From contig PIVT01000041.1 in NCBI GenBank assembly GCA_003353845.1, forward strand, positions 1-34,710: a stretch of 34,710 nucleotides of DNA. The letters are read 5' to 3'. This stretch comes from Pseudomonadota bacterium (GTDB lineage Bacteria; Myxococcota_A; UBA9160; JADFDR01). How positions within the stretch are numbered: position 1 is the first letter of the stretch; each line of letters opens with the position of its first letter. This document shows positions 15,879 through 25,768 of this stretch, in pieces. The notes under the pieces were generated by a model. The model searched no databases. It was not told where the DNA came from and worked only from the letters and a program-made list of their open reading frames with translations. Position numbers and translations under genes: made by a program.

Positions 15879-16394
15879 ATGGAGCCCGTTGACATCATCG
15901 CAGTGAGTCTGCTCGCCCTGGCATGCCTGCGCGGTCTCTTCATCGGATTGACTCGCGAGGTATTCTCCATCGCAGCCATTGCCACAGCCACCCTGGCGGT
16001 GCGTTTCCTTCTGCAACCCGCTCGCGAGATTCTACTCGAAACCGTTCCCTTCGAACTGCCCGGGGTACTTTCCTCTTGGCTCGCCGGGGGTCTCTTGGTC
16101 ATTGTCTGCATGCTGGGCACCACGCTCTTGGGGCGATTGCTACAACGCGGTGTCCGAGCCGCTGGCTTGGGAACGGTAGACCGCCTGGGCGGAGCCGCGC
16201 TGGGACTGGCCGAAGGCGGACTCGTGGTGGCTTTGGGCGTGGCCATTAGCCTGGCCACTTTGGGAAACGAGTCGAAGCTGTTAGAAAAATCTCGCACCTT
16301 GGACTATTACAAGAAGGCCCAAGTCATTGTCCAACCCCGCCTGGAAGGCGTCATCGACGTCGCCGCCCCTCCGCCAAACCAAAAGCAGCCTTAG
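15879..16394 (+). CDS. CvpA-family inner-membrane protein
   Basis: A 171-residue protein with four hydrophobic segments. The N-terminal pattern EPVDIIAVSLLALACLRGLF is followed by IGLTREVFSI, as in CvpA (colicin V production) proteins, whose function is tied to envelope homeostasis but remains unclear. The ATG at 15879 is preceded by GGGAGG at a rather long distance; a GTG at 15867 would add four residues. Its stop overlaps the stop of ispG tail to tail by four bases. Confidence 0.8.
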   Translation: MEPVDIIAVSLLALACLRGLFIGLTREVFSIAAIATATLAVRFLLQPAREILLETVPFELPGVLSSWLAGGLLVIVCMLGTTLLGRLLQRGVRAAGLGTVDRLGGAALGLAEGGLVVALGVAISLATLGNESKLLEKSRTLDYYKKAQVIVQPRLEGVIDVAAPPPNQKQP

Positions 16395-18430
16395 CTGGGG
16401 TCGACCCAGCGTCCTTCTTTACGAATGAGTTCCACCAGACGTTCGTCGGCTTCCTCCTGCGGAACATTGCGTTCCACAATTTCGTGTCCCACATAGAGAT
16501 TGATCTTATCGATACCCGCGCCGACATAACCGAAATCTGCGTCGGCCATCTCGCCCGGGCCATTCACGATACAACCCATGATGGCAATCTTGAGCCCCTT
16601 CAAATGGTCCGTCTTCGACTTGATGCGCGCCGTGGTTTCTTCCAAATCAAAAAGGGTCCGCCCACAAGAAGGGCAGGAGATAAATTCAGTCCACGAGGTG
16701 CGCAAGCGCGCGCCCTGTAAAATTCGATAACCCAACTCCACACTGCTGGCGACTCCATCAAAACCAGCCAGTAGCAAACCGTCGCCCAGACCGTCGCAGA
16801 GCAGGGAACCCAACTCGGTAGAAGCTGCCAATATTTCCTGCTCCGGCGCACGTTCTTTTTGCGCTTTGTGCGTTAACACGAGCAACACGTCTCGGGCCTG
16901 GTCGCTTTCCAGCGCAGCCGTAACCCTGCGCATGGCCTGCACTGGCGCACTGGATTCCACGGAAAGAAGCAAGGCTGTTCCTGGCTCGCGATGAGCCAGG
17001 GCGCTTGTCGCAAGGGATGGGAAGTCCGCCAAGTCACCCGACAGACAAAGTTGCAAAGCGAATGGCCCGGCATGCGCCAAGGCAAAGGCATGCTGCAGCA
17101 TCTCGGCCGAGGTGTCTTTCGTACAGGGCAGCAGGAGTCGACCTGTGATCGACAAGGATTCGCTAAGCGCGTCTCCCAACCAGCACAAAGACACGGGGGC
17201 CTCAACACCGGCCTCACTCAAGGCCGCAGCAAAGTCTTCAACCTGAGCGCATTCCGAAGACGTCCTCGCGGAGACGATCACTCCCTCACATTGGACATCG
17301 CGCAGTTTCGCCAGGTCCACAGCAAAGGCTTCGGCGCTACACGAAAGTTTCGAAATCTCACCCAGGTCCAGTTCCACTCTTACGGGCGCGTCAGCACCCC
17401 AGGTCATGCCAGCCACATTCACCAAGGGAGTGTTCCGACGCTCGTGCGTGTAGGGGTCTCGGCAATAAGGCACTTGAAAGATCGGTTCTCTACTTGCCGG
17501 TTCTTTCGCGGTTTCCCAACAAGCTTCGGCGCGTTGAGCAATGGCGCGTGCGACAGGAACTTCAGCAACGGGATCCTCCGTGAGAGAAACCCGAATGGTC
17601 TCGCCAATCCCGTCTTCCAATAAGGCACCGATACCAATGGCGCTCTTGATGCGCCCATCTTCTCCATCCCCCGCTTCGGTCACTCCCAAGTGGAAGGGAT
17701 AACTCGGCTCACCGGGCGCACGCGCCTCTAAGCGCGCGGCCAACAGGCGATAGGCTTGAATAGCCACCTGTGTGTTACTGGCTTTCATGCTGAAGACGAC
17801 ATCATGGAATTTTTCGGCTTCGCACACATCGAGAAATTCCAAAGCGCTTTCCACCATACCGGTGGGAGTGTCGCCAAAACGATTCAGGACGCGATCCGAG
17901 AGCGAACCGTGATTGGTGCCTATGCGCATGGCGCGGCCCAATTTCTTGCAGCGCAACACCAGCGGACGGAAACGTTCTGCGACACGTTCGATTTCCTCGG
18001 CATATTGAGCATCCGAGTATTCCAACACGTGGAACTTCTTCTTGTCCGCATAATTGCCCGGATTCACCCGCACTTTTTCCACGTGCTGGGCGGCGACCAT
18101 AGCGGCATTGGGGGTGAAATGAATATCGGCCACCAAAGGAACCGTTACGCCACGCTCCGAGAGCGCCTTTCGAATCTCCGGCAAGACTTCAGCTTCGCGC
18201 AACGAGGGAACGGTGAGTCGAACGATCTCACAACCCGCCCGGGCCAGATTCTGGATCTGATTCACACTGGCAGACACGTCCAGGGGATCGGTGTTGGTCA
18301 TGGATTGAATGCGAATGGGGTTTCCCCCGCCGATGCCAAGATCACCCACCTTCACTTCTCGCGTGAGACGCCGACCCAGAGAATAGGGCGAGGTCACGTA
18401 GGAGAAGGGATTGTCAGATGAACCTCTCAT
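16391..18430 (-). CDS. ispG: (E)-4-hydroxy-3-methylbut-2-enyl-diphosphate synthase, large three-domain type
   Basis: A 679-residue IspG (GcpE); E. coli IspG is about 370. The N-terminal TIM barrel (about 15-290, with RIQSMTNTDPLDVSASVNQI and 'VADIHFTP') and the C-terminal iron-sulfur domain (Cys586, Cys589, Cys620 and Glu627 in GCIVNGPGE) flank an extra central domain at about 300-570. This three-domain layout is known from plants, Chlamydiae, Bacteroidetes and some others. The enzyme uses a [4Fe-4S] cluster for the penultimate step of the MEP pathway. It follows alaS by 5 bases and converges on cvpA. Confidence 0.96.
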   Translation of the reverse strand: MRGSSDNPFSYVTSPYSLGRRLTREVKVGDLGIGGGNPIRIQSMTNTDPLDVSASVNQIQNLARAGCEIVRLTVPSLREAEVLPEIRKALSERGVTVPLVADIHFTPNAAMVAAQHVEKVRVNPGNYADKKKFHVLEYSDAQYAEEIERVAERFRPLVLRCKKLGRAMRIGTNHGSLSDRVLNRFGDTPTGMVESALEFLDVCEAEKFHDVVFSMKASNTQVAIQAYRLLAARLEARAPGEPSYPFHLGVTEAGDGEDGRIKSAIGIGALLEDGIGETIRVSLTEDPVAEVPVARAIAQRAEACWETAKEPASREPIFQVPYCRDPYTHERRNTPLVNVAGMTWGADAPVRVELDLGEISKLSCSAEAFAVDLAKLRDVQCEGVIVSARTSSECAQVEDFAAALSEAGVEAPVSLCWLGDALSESLSITGRLLLPCTKDTSAEMLQHAFALAHAGPFALQLCLSGDLADFPSLATSALAHREPGTALLLSVESSAPVQAMRRVTAALESDQARDVLLVLTHKAQKERAPEQEILAASTELGSLLCDGLGDGLLLAGFDGVASSVELGYRILQGARLRTSWTEFISCPSCGRTLFDLEETTARIKSKTDHLKGLKIAIMGCIVNGPGEMADADFGYVGAGIDKINLYVGHEIVERNVPQEEADERLVELIRKEGRWVDPS

Positions 18431-18435
18431 GGGGA

Positions 18436-21099
18436 TTACCCCGCTTCGATAGACGAGCGCAACGCTGCAAAGGCGGCTTCTAATTTCGACGCATCGTTTC
18501 CGCCAGCTTGTGCAAAGTCGGGCCTACCGCCACCTTTGCCACCCACGATCTCGGCCACCTGTCGAATCAAATCACCCGCTTTAAAACGATCCGTCAGATC
18601 GGGTGTCACACCCAAGGCCAGTGAAACGCGCGCGCCGGCTACGGCTGCGAGCAAAACCACACCGGAACCCAATTTATTGCGCAAGTCATCCACCATGGGG
18701 CGCAGGGCCTTGGCATCCACATCCTCGACCTGGCTCGCCACCACCGACACCGAATTGATTTGCTGTGCAGTCGCCGCCAGATCTTGACTCGCCGCACCTT
18801 GTTGGCTCTTTCTCAATTTCTTGAGTTCGGCCTCAAGCGTCTGCTTCTCTTCCAAGATCTTATCCAGGCGCTGAAGGATCTCTTCGCTGCGCACGCCGAC
18901 TTTGCGAGCCGCTTTTTCAAGCAGTTCTTCTCGATGCCGCAAATGCGCCAATGCTCCGCGACCGGTCAGCGCTTCCAAGCGCCTCACGCCAGCGGCGATA
19001 CCTGTTTCCGAGACGATCTTAATCAGGCCGATATCAGTCACATTTTCCACATGGCATCCACCACATAGTTCCGTTGAGTAGTCCCCAAAAGAAACCACCC
19101 TGACCTCATCACCATATTTTTCGGAGAACAAAGCCATGGCGCCTGCCTCAATGGCTTGCTTGTAAGGCATGCTTCGAATGGAGGAGGCCGAGGTGCCCGC
19201 AATCCATTCATTGGCCAGGGATTCGATCTTCCCCAGTTCATCCTCACTTAAGGGCGCATCGTGCGTAAAGTCGAAGCGCAAGCGCGACGGCGTCACCAAG
19301 GATCCCTTTTGCATGGCTTGTGGCCCCAATACCTGGCGCAAGGCGGCGTGCAAGAGATGGGTACCCGAGTGATTGCGAGCTGTATCTGCGCGCAAGCTCT
19401 CGTCGACATGCAATTCGACAGTAGCGTTGCGCCTCAACTCGCCTTTCACCACGCGGCCTCGGTGTACTACAAGATTTGCCATGGGACGTTGGGTCAGCTC
19501 GACCTGTACTTCCGCGCCGTCCAAGGATCGAATCGTGCCGCGATCTCCGATCTGACCACCGGATTCCGCATAGAAAGGAGTGATGGGCACCACGACTTCA
19601 ACCTCGTCCCCTTCGCAGACACTCTCCACTTCCAGCCCTTCACGAACCAGCGTAGTGATCTGCGTAGTGGCGACTAGCTCTCGATAGTTGTCATCCAATT
19701 TTTCAGTCTCGTGTTGGCTCGCGAGTTCGCTGTAGATCTGCTGAATCTTTTCGTCGCCGCTTCCTTTCCAGGCAGCGCGCGCGCGTTCGCGTTGCTTATT
19801 CATCTCTGTATCAAAACCGGCCTGATCGATGACGAGATCGCGATCCCGCAAGATGTCAGCCGTCAAATCCACGGGGAAGCCGTAGGTGTCGTACAACTTA
19901 AACACCACCGAACCCGGCAATTCTCTAGCAGCGGTTTTTTGCAATCGAGCGACTTCTTCTTCAAGAATCCCAAGGCCATTCGAAAGTGTCTGCAGGAAAC
20001 GCTCTTCTTCTCGCTTGATGCGACCCGCAATGTAACTGCGGCGCTCCAGCAATTCAGGAAAGGCCCCTCCCATTTCATCGATGACTGCGCCCGAAACCTC
20101 AAACAGGAAAGGGTCTTCCTTGCCGAGGAGCACCCCGTGCCGTGCAGCACGGCGCAAAATACGACGCAGTACATACCCACGACCTTCGTTGGAGGGCAGG
20201 ATGCCATCACCAATCAGGAAGGTGAGTGCTCGAACATGGTCTGCAATGACACGCATGGAGACGTCGTGCTCTTCGTTCTCCCCGATTTTTTGCCTTGTGA
20301 GGCTTTCTATACAACCGATGATGCCGGTAAATAAATCGGTGTCGTAATTGCGCGCCACACCCTGACGCACAGCAGCTAGACGCTCCAACCCGGCGCCTGT
20401 ATCGATGGAGGGTTTGGGCAGGGGGGTCATTTCCCCGCTGGCATCTCGGTTGTACTGCATGAACACGAGGTTCCATATCTCCAACCATCGTCCGCAATCG
20501 CAGGAGGGATCACATGCGTCATTGTCACAAGGGCCTTTGGCGCCCTTGCCGAAATCCATGTGGATTTCAGAACACGGGCCACACGGACCGGTGTCACCCA
20601 TGGACCAAAAATTCTCAGATTCCCCCAAGCGATATAATTTCGCGTCGGAAATACCGATTTTGTTTTTCCAAATCTCCGCCGCTTCATCATCGTCGAGGTA
20701 AACCGACACTGCCAGATTCGCGGGGTCGAGACCCATGACGTCGACGAGGAACTCCCATGCGTAGGCGATGGCATCCTTCTTGAAGTAGTCGCCAAATGAA
20801 AAATTCCCCAGCATCTCGAAGAAGGTGTGATGGCGGGGCGTGCGACCGACGTTTTCTAAATCGTTGTGCTTGCCAGAGACGCGCATGCATTTTTGGGAGG
20901 AGGTTGCCCGGGGCACCTCACGTGTTTCCTCACCGAGAAAAACACCCTTGAAGGGGACCATGCCCGCATTGACAAAGAGAAGTGTGGGATCTGCGTCGGG
21001 TACCAATGAGGCGCTTTTCTCAATTTGGTGCTTCTTCGACTCAAAAAAGCGCAGAAACGCCTCTCTGATTTCTGCTCCTGTTGTAGGCCTCGCGGACAT
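18436..21099 (-). CDS. alaS: Alanyl-tRNA synthetase
   Basis: An 887-residue class II synthetase. Motifs seen include VNAGMVPFKGVFLG, the R..ssQKCMRVSGKHNDLENVG region, the editing-domain HSGTHLLHAALRQVLG and the CGGCHV metal site, plus a C-terminal oligomerisation domain ending GGGRPDFAQAGG. I chose ATG 21099 because GGGAG lies at suitable spacing; GTG 21108 is too close to that site. It is followed closely by ispG. Confidence 0.97.
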   Translation of the reverse strand: MSARPTTGAEIREAFLRFFESKKHQIEKSASLVPDADPTLLFVNAGMVPFKGVFLGEETREVPRATSSQKCMRVSGKHNDLENVGRTPRHHTFFEMLGNFSFGDYFKKDAIAYAWEFLVDVMGLDPANLAVSVYLDDDEAAEIWKNKIGISDAKLYRLGESENFWSMGDTGPCGPCSEIHMDFGKGAKGPCDNDACDPSCDCGRWLEIWNLVFMQYNRDASGEMTPLPKPSIDTGAGLERLAAVRQGVARNYDTDLFTGIIGCIESLTRQKIGENEEHDVSMRVIADHVRALTFLIGDGILPSNEGRGYVLRRILRRAARHGVLLGKEDPFLFEVSGAVIDEMGGAFPELLERRSYIAGRIKREEERFLQTLSNGLGILEEEVARLQKTAARELPGSVVFKLYDTYGFPVDLTADILRDRDLVIDQAGFDTEMNKQRERARAAWKGSGDEKIQQIYSELASQHETEKLDDNYRELVATTQITTLVREGLEVESVCEGDEVEVVVPITPFYAESGGQIGDRGTIRSLDGAEVQVELTQRPMANLVVHRGRVVKGELRRNATVELHVDESLRADTARNHSGTHLLHAALRQVLGPQAMQKGSLVTPSRLRFDFTHDAPLSEDELGKIESLANEWIAGTSASSIRSMPYKQAIEAGAMALFSEKYGDEVRVVSFGDYSTELCGGCHVENVTDIGLIKIVSETGIAAGVRRLEALTGRGALAHLRHREELLEKAARKVGVRSEEILQRLDKILEEKQTLEAELKKLRKSQQGAASQDLAATAQQINSVSVVASQVEDVDAKALRPMVDDLRNKLGSGVVLLAAVAGARVSLALGVTPDLTDRFKAGDLIRQVAEIVGGKGGGRPDFAQAGGNDASKLEAAFAALRSSIEAG

Positions 21100-21202
21100 C
21101 CAGCTCACTCCCTTTCAGATAGGGAGGGACTATACCCGAGATCCTCGGGAGTCGGCAGAGCGTGTGGATTTTCGGGGCGCGCGAAGGTTGGGAATCGGGG
21201 GC

Positions 21203-22381
21203 TTAAAAGCGCTCGATTTCCAATTTGACGTCATCTGGATCGGGCTTGTTCTCTTCGTCGGAGTTTTCCCCATCGCCCGTATCGAAGTTGTCCCAATCGC
21301 TGTCTGACGTGGAGGCAATGCCCTTGAAGCGCAAGGCAAAGTCGTCTGCATTGGTGGCGTTCTTCATCGCATCGTCATAGGTAATGAGGTCCTGGCGAAC
21401 CAAGCCCATTAGTGATTGGTCGAAGGTCTGCATCCCGTAGGTCACATGGCCTTTGGAGATGGCGTCGGGGAGTTCCTTGGCGCGTTCCTTATCGGCGATA
21501 CATTCCCGAACGCGTGCGGTGGAAACCAATACTTCAAGAGCAGGTACACGACCTTTCCCATCGGCCCTGGGAATCAGGCGTTGGGACAACACGGCCTTCA
21601 AAATACTCGCCAGCTGCATACGTACCTGGCGCTGCTGGTAAGGGGGGAAGACCGAAATAATACGGTTGATGGTTTCAGCTGCGTCCATAGTATGGAGGGT
21701 GCTGACGACCAGATGCCCCGTTTCAGCCGCAGTAATAGCGGTTTCGATGGTTTCAAAATCGCGCATCTCACCCACCAGAATCACGTCTGGATCCTGGCGC
21801 AGGGCTGCGCGCAAAGCGGTGGAAAAGCTTTGAGTATCAGCGCCGACTTCTCGTTGGTTCACGATGGAACGCTTGTCGCGCATGAGAAACTCGATGGGGT
21901 CCTCAATGGTCACCACATGAGCCGTTCGGTTGATATTGATATGCTCGATCATGGCCGCCAAGGTGGTGGACTTACCGGAACCTGTGGTGCCGGTTACCAA
22001 CACCAAACCGCGATGCTCCATGGAGATTTTCTCAACAACTTTCGGAAGATAGAGTTGATCCAGGGTCTTCACGCTGAAAGGAATTACACGGAAGACGATG
22101 CCCACGGTGCCGCGCTGCTGGAAACAATTCACACGAAAACGACCCAAACCCGGAATACCGTAAGCAAGGTCGCACTCTCTGGCGTTTTCATATCGCTCGC
22201 GTTGGAGTGGATTCATGATGGTCGAGGCGACCTTTTCCAGCCACTCCGGTGAAAGACGTTCCCCATTTTTCAATGGAACCAGGGCGCCGTCGACTCGGAA
22301 CATGGGTGGCAACCCCGTTTTGAGATGAATGTCCGAAGCTCCGCCCTTGAGGGCCACTTTCAAAATGTCGTTTAATTCCAT
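21203..22381 (-). CDS. pilT: Type IV pilus retraction ATPase, PilT/PilU type
   Basis: A 392-residue secretion ATPase. ASDIHL (15-20), Walker A GTTGSGKST (131-139), the Asp box (TIEDPIEF), Walker B ILVGEMRD (201-208) and the His box HLVVSTLHT (223-231) are intact. It powers pilus retraction and twitching. The C-terminal 'GMQTFDQSLMGLV' region and an acidic tail (about 350-392) leave PilT and PilU equally possible. The start is ATG 22381 (MELNDILKVALKGG), the usual PilT N terminus; the upstream in-frame extension is not conserved. No other pilus gene lies in the window. Confidence 0.94.
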   Translation of the reverse strand: MELNDILKVALKGGASDIHLKTGLPPMFRVDGALVPLKNGERLSPEWLEKVASTIMNPLQRERYENARECDLAYGIPGLGRFRVNCFQQRGTVGIVFRVIPFSVKTLDQLYLPKVVEKISMEHRGLVLVTGTTGSGKSTTLAAMIEHININRTAHVVTIEDPIEFLMRDKRSIVNQREVGADTQSFSTALRAALRQDPDVILVGEMRDFETIETAITAAETGHLVVSTLHTMDAAETINRIISVFPPYQQRQVRMQLASILKAVLSQRLIPRADGKGRVPALEVLVSTARVRECIADKERAKELPDAISKGHVTYGMQTFDQSLMGLVRQDLITYDDAMKNATNADDFALRFKGIASTSDSDWDNFDTGDGENSDEENKPDPDDVKLEIERF

Positions 22382-22676
22382 GCTGTTCCGTTTCCGCGTA
22401 GCTAGTTCAAGGTTGTTGTACGCGCAGAGTACGCTCCCGTGACTTGTCGTCCTGTTTCGGGTCGCGCTTGAGTTTTCCATTGCATGTTGTTCGCAGGTTC
22501 TTGCAGAAGGTTTTGCCGGAAAGCCGGCTTTGGAGCTTCCTGGCAACGGGGAGACGTCCCGCGGGGACTAAACAAGGGCTGAAATCGAAGGGGGCGTGGT
22601 ATCCCGGCACGCACGGGGGAAGTGTGCGCACCGGGATGGAGGCGATCAAGGCTGAAGCCTCCGCCTTATTTTGAAC
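22382..22676. other. recA-pilT intergenic region with a long hairpin
   Basis: There are 295 bases without a convincing gene. They hold a 14-bp stem with a 9-base loop at 22601-22637 (see the separate entry), a GCCGG/CCGGC hairpin at 22515-22528 followed by TT on the plus strand, and the presumed pilT leader. I see no clear intrinsic terminator for recA on the minus strand. Confidence 0.6.
22601..22637 (-). other. Long hairpin downstream of recA
   Basis: On the minus strand the sequence ATCCCGGTGCGCAC pairs with GTGCGTGCCGGGAT around the loop ACTTCCCCC: 14 consecutive pairs, two of them G-U. On the plus strand the same two positions are A-C mismatches, so the structure favours the minus-strand RNA. 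No U tract follows, so it may protect an mRNA 3' end or act in the pilT leader rather than terminate. Confidence 0.6.
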
Positions 22677-23795
22677 TTACTCTTCAGAAGGCTTGGGTTC
22701 GGCGCTAATGGCCTCTGCTGGAACGGGTTGCTTGATTCCCTTTGCCAAGTAGACCGCTTCGCTAATGCGCGAATAGGTATCCGGGTTTTCCTTGAGAAAA
22801 GTCCTCGCCCGCTCCCGTCCCTGGCCAATGCGCTCGCCATCATAGGAATACCAGGAGCCACTCTTTTCCACGATCTCCTCGTCGACAGCGAGGTCGAGAA
22901 TGTCACCTTCTCGTGAGATGCCCTCGTTGTAAATGATGTCGAACTCCGCTTGGCGGAAGGGAGGAGCCACTTTGTTCTTCACCACTTTGACCCGTGTTCG
23001 ATTGCCGACCACCACATCTCCATCTTTGATGGCACCGATGCGGCGAATGTCCAGTCGCACCGAGGCGTAGAACTTCAGTGCGTTTCCGCCACTGGTGGTC
23101 TCGGGGTTGCCGAACATCACGCCAATTTTGAGACGGATCTGGTTGATGAAGATCACGGATGCGCCTGACTTAGACACGGTCCCCGTCAATTTTCGTAGGG
23201 CCTGACTCATGAGACGCGCCTGCAAGCCCACGTGGGAATCACCCATCTCACCTTCGATTTCAGCGCGGGGCACCAAGGCCGCCACTGAGTCGATCACCAC
23301 AAGGTCAATGGCACCGGAGCGCAACAACACATCGGTGATTTCCAAGGCCTGCTCACCTGTGTCCGGTTGGGACACCAAGAGATCCTCAATCTTGACACCG
23401 AGCTTCCGCGCATAGTTCACATCCAAGGCGTGTTCCGCATCAATAAAGGCTGCGACTCCTCCCTGGCGTTGTAACTCGGCTATGGCGTGTAGGGTGAGCG
23501 TCGTCTTTCCGCTGGACTCCGGTCCGTAAATCTCCATGACGCGACCCTTGGGATAACCACCGATTCCCAAGGCGATGTCGAGACTCGGTGAGCCTGTGGG
23601 AATCTTTGGCATTTCGCAGTCGATCCCATCATCGGTCATACGTGTAATGGCGCCTTTTCCAAATTGTTTCTCAATCGTGGAAATCGCCAAATCCATCGCC
23701 TTGTTCTTTGCATCTGGACCCGTCGCACCCGCTCCCCCTCTAGCAGCCCCTCTAGCGGCCCCCACCGTTGCTCCAGTCGATGCTCTTTTTGCCAT
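22677..23795 (-). CDS. recA: Recombinase RecA
   Basis: A 372-residue RecA with Walker [10 protein letters not shown] (91-99), Walker [12 protein letters not shown], and the loop-2 sequence [16 protein letters not shown]. It forms filaments on single-stranded DNA for strand exchange and SOS induction. The N terminus carries an Ala/Gly-rich extension (about 8-27) before the usual '[19 protein letters not shown]'. It lies 21 bases after cinA and is probably co-transcribed with it. I do not see a standard SOS box nearby. Confidence 0.98.
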   Translation of the reverse strand: MAKRASTGATVGAARGAARGGAGATGPDAKNKAMDLAISTIEKQFGKGAITRMTDDGIDCEMPKIPTGSPSLDIALGIGGYPKGRVMEIYGPESSGKTTLTLHAIAELQRQGGVAAFIDAEHALDVNYARKLGVKIEDLLVSQPDTGEQALEITDVLLRSGAIDLVVIDSVAALVPRAEIEGEMGDSHVGLQARLMSQALRKLTGTVSKSGASVIFINQIRLKIGVMFGNPETTSGGNALKFYASVRLDIRRIGAIKDGDVVVGNRTRVKVVKNKVAPPFRQAEFDIIYNEGISREGDILDLAVDEEIVEKSGSWYSYDGERIGQGRERARTFLKENPDTYSRISEAVYLAKGIKQPVPAEAISAEPKPSEE

Positions 23796-23816
23796 GCTTA
23801 CTCTCCCTTTTCGATT

Positions 23817-25220
23817 CTATCGATTTTCCGATACTTTCAATTTTCTGCCCGTAAAATTGGAACTGACGACGTCGAGACCCATGAGGTGTCGGCGCAAGCC
23901 GTCAAATAAAATTTGAGCACATAAACGACGGTGCATGTCGCGCTTAAACTTCAGCTGAAAGTGCTCCACACGCGTTTCACCTTCCCACGCCCAAGCTAAG
24001 TAGACCGTGCCCACGGGCTTCTGAGGTGTGCCTCCATCGGGCCCTGAGATTCCTGTACTTGCCAACCCGAAGTCTGTCCCAAAGCGCTTCCGAGCACCTT
24101 GGGCCATGGCCGCAGCCACCGCTTCAGAGACCGCACCTTGCTCTGCCAGGAGTTCACTGGAAACACCGAGTAGATCTGTTTTGGCAGCGTTGGCGTAGGC
24201 CACGACGCCCCCGTTAAAAATCTCTGAGGAACCCGGCAGATTGGTGAGCAGCTGCGCCACCAAGCCCCCTGTACAAGACTCGGCCAGTGCCAGTGTTTGT
24301 CCTCCGGCGCGCAGTTGGTCACTCAACACTTCTTCCAGCGCCATCTCTCCTTCACCATACACCTTGGGACCCAGGGCTTCGCGAATCCACGCGCTGACTT
24401 CATCCAACTTTTCTTCGGCCTGCGCAGCGCTTGGCGCCTGTGCGATGACCCGAAGAAAATTATCGGGGAAACATGTTCGATAGCCAAAGCGCAGCTGCCT
24501 GTCCTGTTCGATGCGTGTCAACACATCGACTTTGTTCAAGGCATCTTCCAGTGCGGATTCACCAATACCGAAGGTGCGCAAGCGCCGTTCACACGTCACC
24601 GGTCGGTTGGGCCATTGCTTTTGAATCCAGGGCATCACCTGCTCATCCATCATAAGATCAAGCTCACGCGGGACACCCGGCATGCAGAATAGGAACGCTA
24701 TGTGACCGCTGCTCTCCGCGGCGCTTTCGATTTCTGTGCCAACCGCCTGCTGTGCCGCAAGCATAAAACCGGGCGCCGTACCCAACGGGTTGGGTAAAAT
24801 GGCCGCGTGCTGCGGAAAGTAGGCCTGCTTGGCATTGCTCTCAGGCATAGGACGCTGACTGCCTGTGCGCTGTTTAAAAAAGAGTCGGATGGCTTCGAGT
24901 GTGGGCTCGTGCAAGAAGAGGGGGCTTTTAAAAGTATCGGCCATCACCTGTGTGGTGAGATCATCGCTGGTCGGACCCAGCCCCCCTGTGATCAACACCA
25001 GGTCACTGCGTGCGGCTGCGATTTGAAACAGCTCGCTCATACGAGCGGCATCATCGGCAACGGAGGTTTGGCAGTGCACTTCGATATTGCACTGCAACAG
25101 GCGCTGAGCCATGCGCGCCTTGTTGGAATCGACTATTTCACCGCGAATCACTTCATCGCCGATGGTGAGGATCTCAGCCTTAATGCTCTTCGTGTTCGTC
25201 GGTGCAGTCCGATCTGTCAC
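23817..25220 (-). CDS. cinA: CinA-like protein: molybdopterin-binding fold plus nicotinamide-nucleotide amidase
   Basis: A 467-residue two-domain protein. The N-terminal COG1058 domain has AEILTIGDEVIRGEIVDSNK and TGGLGPTSDDLT; the C-terminal PncC domain has LALAESCTGGLVAQLLTNLPGS (split here by residues) and TGISGPDGGT. CinA is linked to pyridine-nucleotide salvage and, in Gram-positives, to competence. The GTG at 25220 overlaps the pgpA stop (GTGA) and has GAGG upstream. A reading from 25271 would overlap pgpA further and lacks similarity. Confidence 0.94.
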   Translation of the reverse strand: MTDRTAPTNTKSIKAEILTIGDEVIRGEIVDSNKARMAQRLLQCNIEVHCQTSVADDAARMSELFQIAAARSDLVLITGGLGPTSDDLTTQVMADTFKSPLFLHEPTLEAIRLFFKQRTGSQRPMPESNAKQAYFPQHAAILPNPLGTAPGFMLAAQQAVGTEIESAAESSGHIAFLFCMPGVPRELDLMMDEQVMPWIQKQWPNRPVTCERRLRTFGIGESALEDALNKVDVLTRIEQDRQLRFGYRTCFPDNFLRVIAQAPSAAQAEEKLDEVSAWIREALGPKVYGEGEMALEEVLSDQLRAGGQTLALAESCTGGLVAQLLTNLPGSSEIFNGGVVAYANAAKTDLLGVSSELLAEQGAVSEAVAAAMAQGARKRFGTDFGLASTGISGPDGGTPQKPVGTVYLAWAWEGETRVEHFQLKFKRDMHRRLCAQILFDGLRRHLMGLDVVSSNFTGRKLKVSENR

Positions 25221-25768
25221 ACAAGTGGCCTCGCGAGTGCAAAGGGCAGTTCCGCAATCTGGGCAGACCAAAGGAGGAGTTCTAAAATCAGAGCTCCAAA
25301 AACCCCGGCCACTAGATCATCCATCATCACGCCTGCTCCTCCTGGAAAACTTCGTTCCGCCCATCCGACGAAACCCGGTTTCCATATATCAAACAGCCTG
25401 AATAGGACGAATCCGGTCACAACCCAGAAAAAAAATGCTGGAACTCCCCAACCCGCGAGGGGATCGATGGAGACTCGATCAAACAAAAGAAGTGGTGACA
25501 GCGTAAGCAGCTGCCCGGCCACCTCGTCGATGACGATTCGACCGTCATCGGTGCACTCAAATAGTTGACCTGCTTTGTCAGACACCCAGACCCCCAAGAC
25601 TGACAGGAGGAGTACTCCTGCCAGGAATAGGAGCAGGCTAGCGAAGTTCAGGCGAATGTACAGCAAAAATATGGCGCAACCGACCAAAGATCCGACGGTG
25701 CCTGGTGCTTTAGGCGCATATCCAGCCCCGCCAGCCGTGGCCAGGGCCAAAATCAGACGATCTTTCAT
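25217..25768 (-). CDS. pgpA: Phosphatidylglycerophosphatase A
   Basis: A protein of about 183 residues with the PgpA pattern: GYAPKAPGTVGSL near the N terminus, several hydrophobic segments, DEVAGQLLTL, and the C-terminal RLFDIWKPGFVGWAERSFPG followed by GGAGVMMDDLVAG. It removes phosphate from phosphatidylglycerophosphate in the inner membrane. ATG 25768 is the more typical start; a TTG at 25798 would add ten residues. It is the first gene of the pgpA-cinA-recA run. Confidence 0.93.
   Translation of the reverse strand: MKDRLILALATAGGAGYAPKAPGTVGSLVGCAIFLLYIRLNFASLLLFLAGVLLLSVLGVWVSDKAGQLFECTDDGRIVIDEVAGQLLTLSPLLLFDRVSIDPLAGWGVPAFFFWVVTGFVLFRLFDIWKPGFVGWAERSFPGGAGVMMDDLVAGVFGALILELLLWSAQIAELPFALARPLV

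Noticed and set aside
22382-22676. Cyclic-di-GMP riboswitch before pilT
   Set aside because: A riboswitch would fit pilus biology, but I could not place the GEMM core motifs; only simple hairpins are visible.
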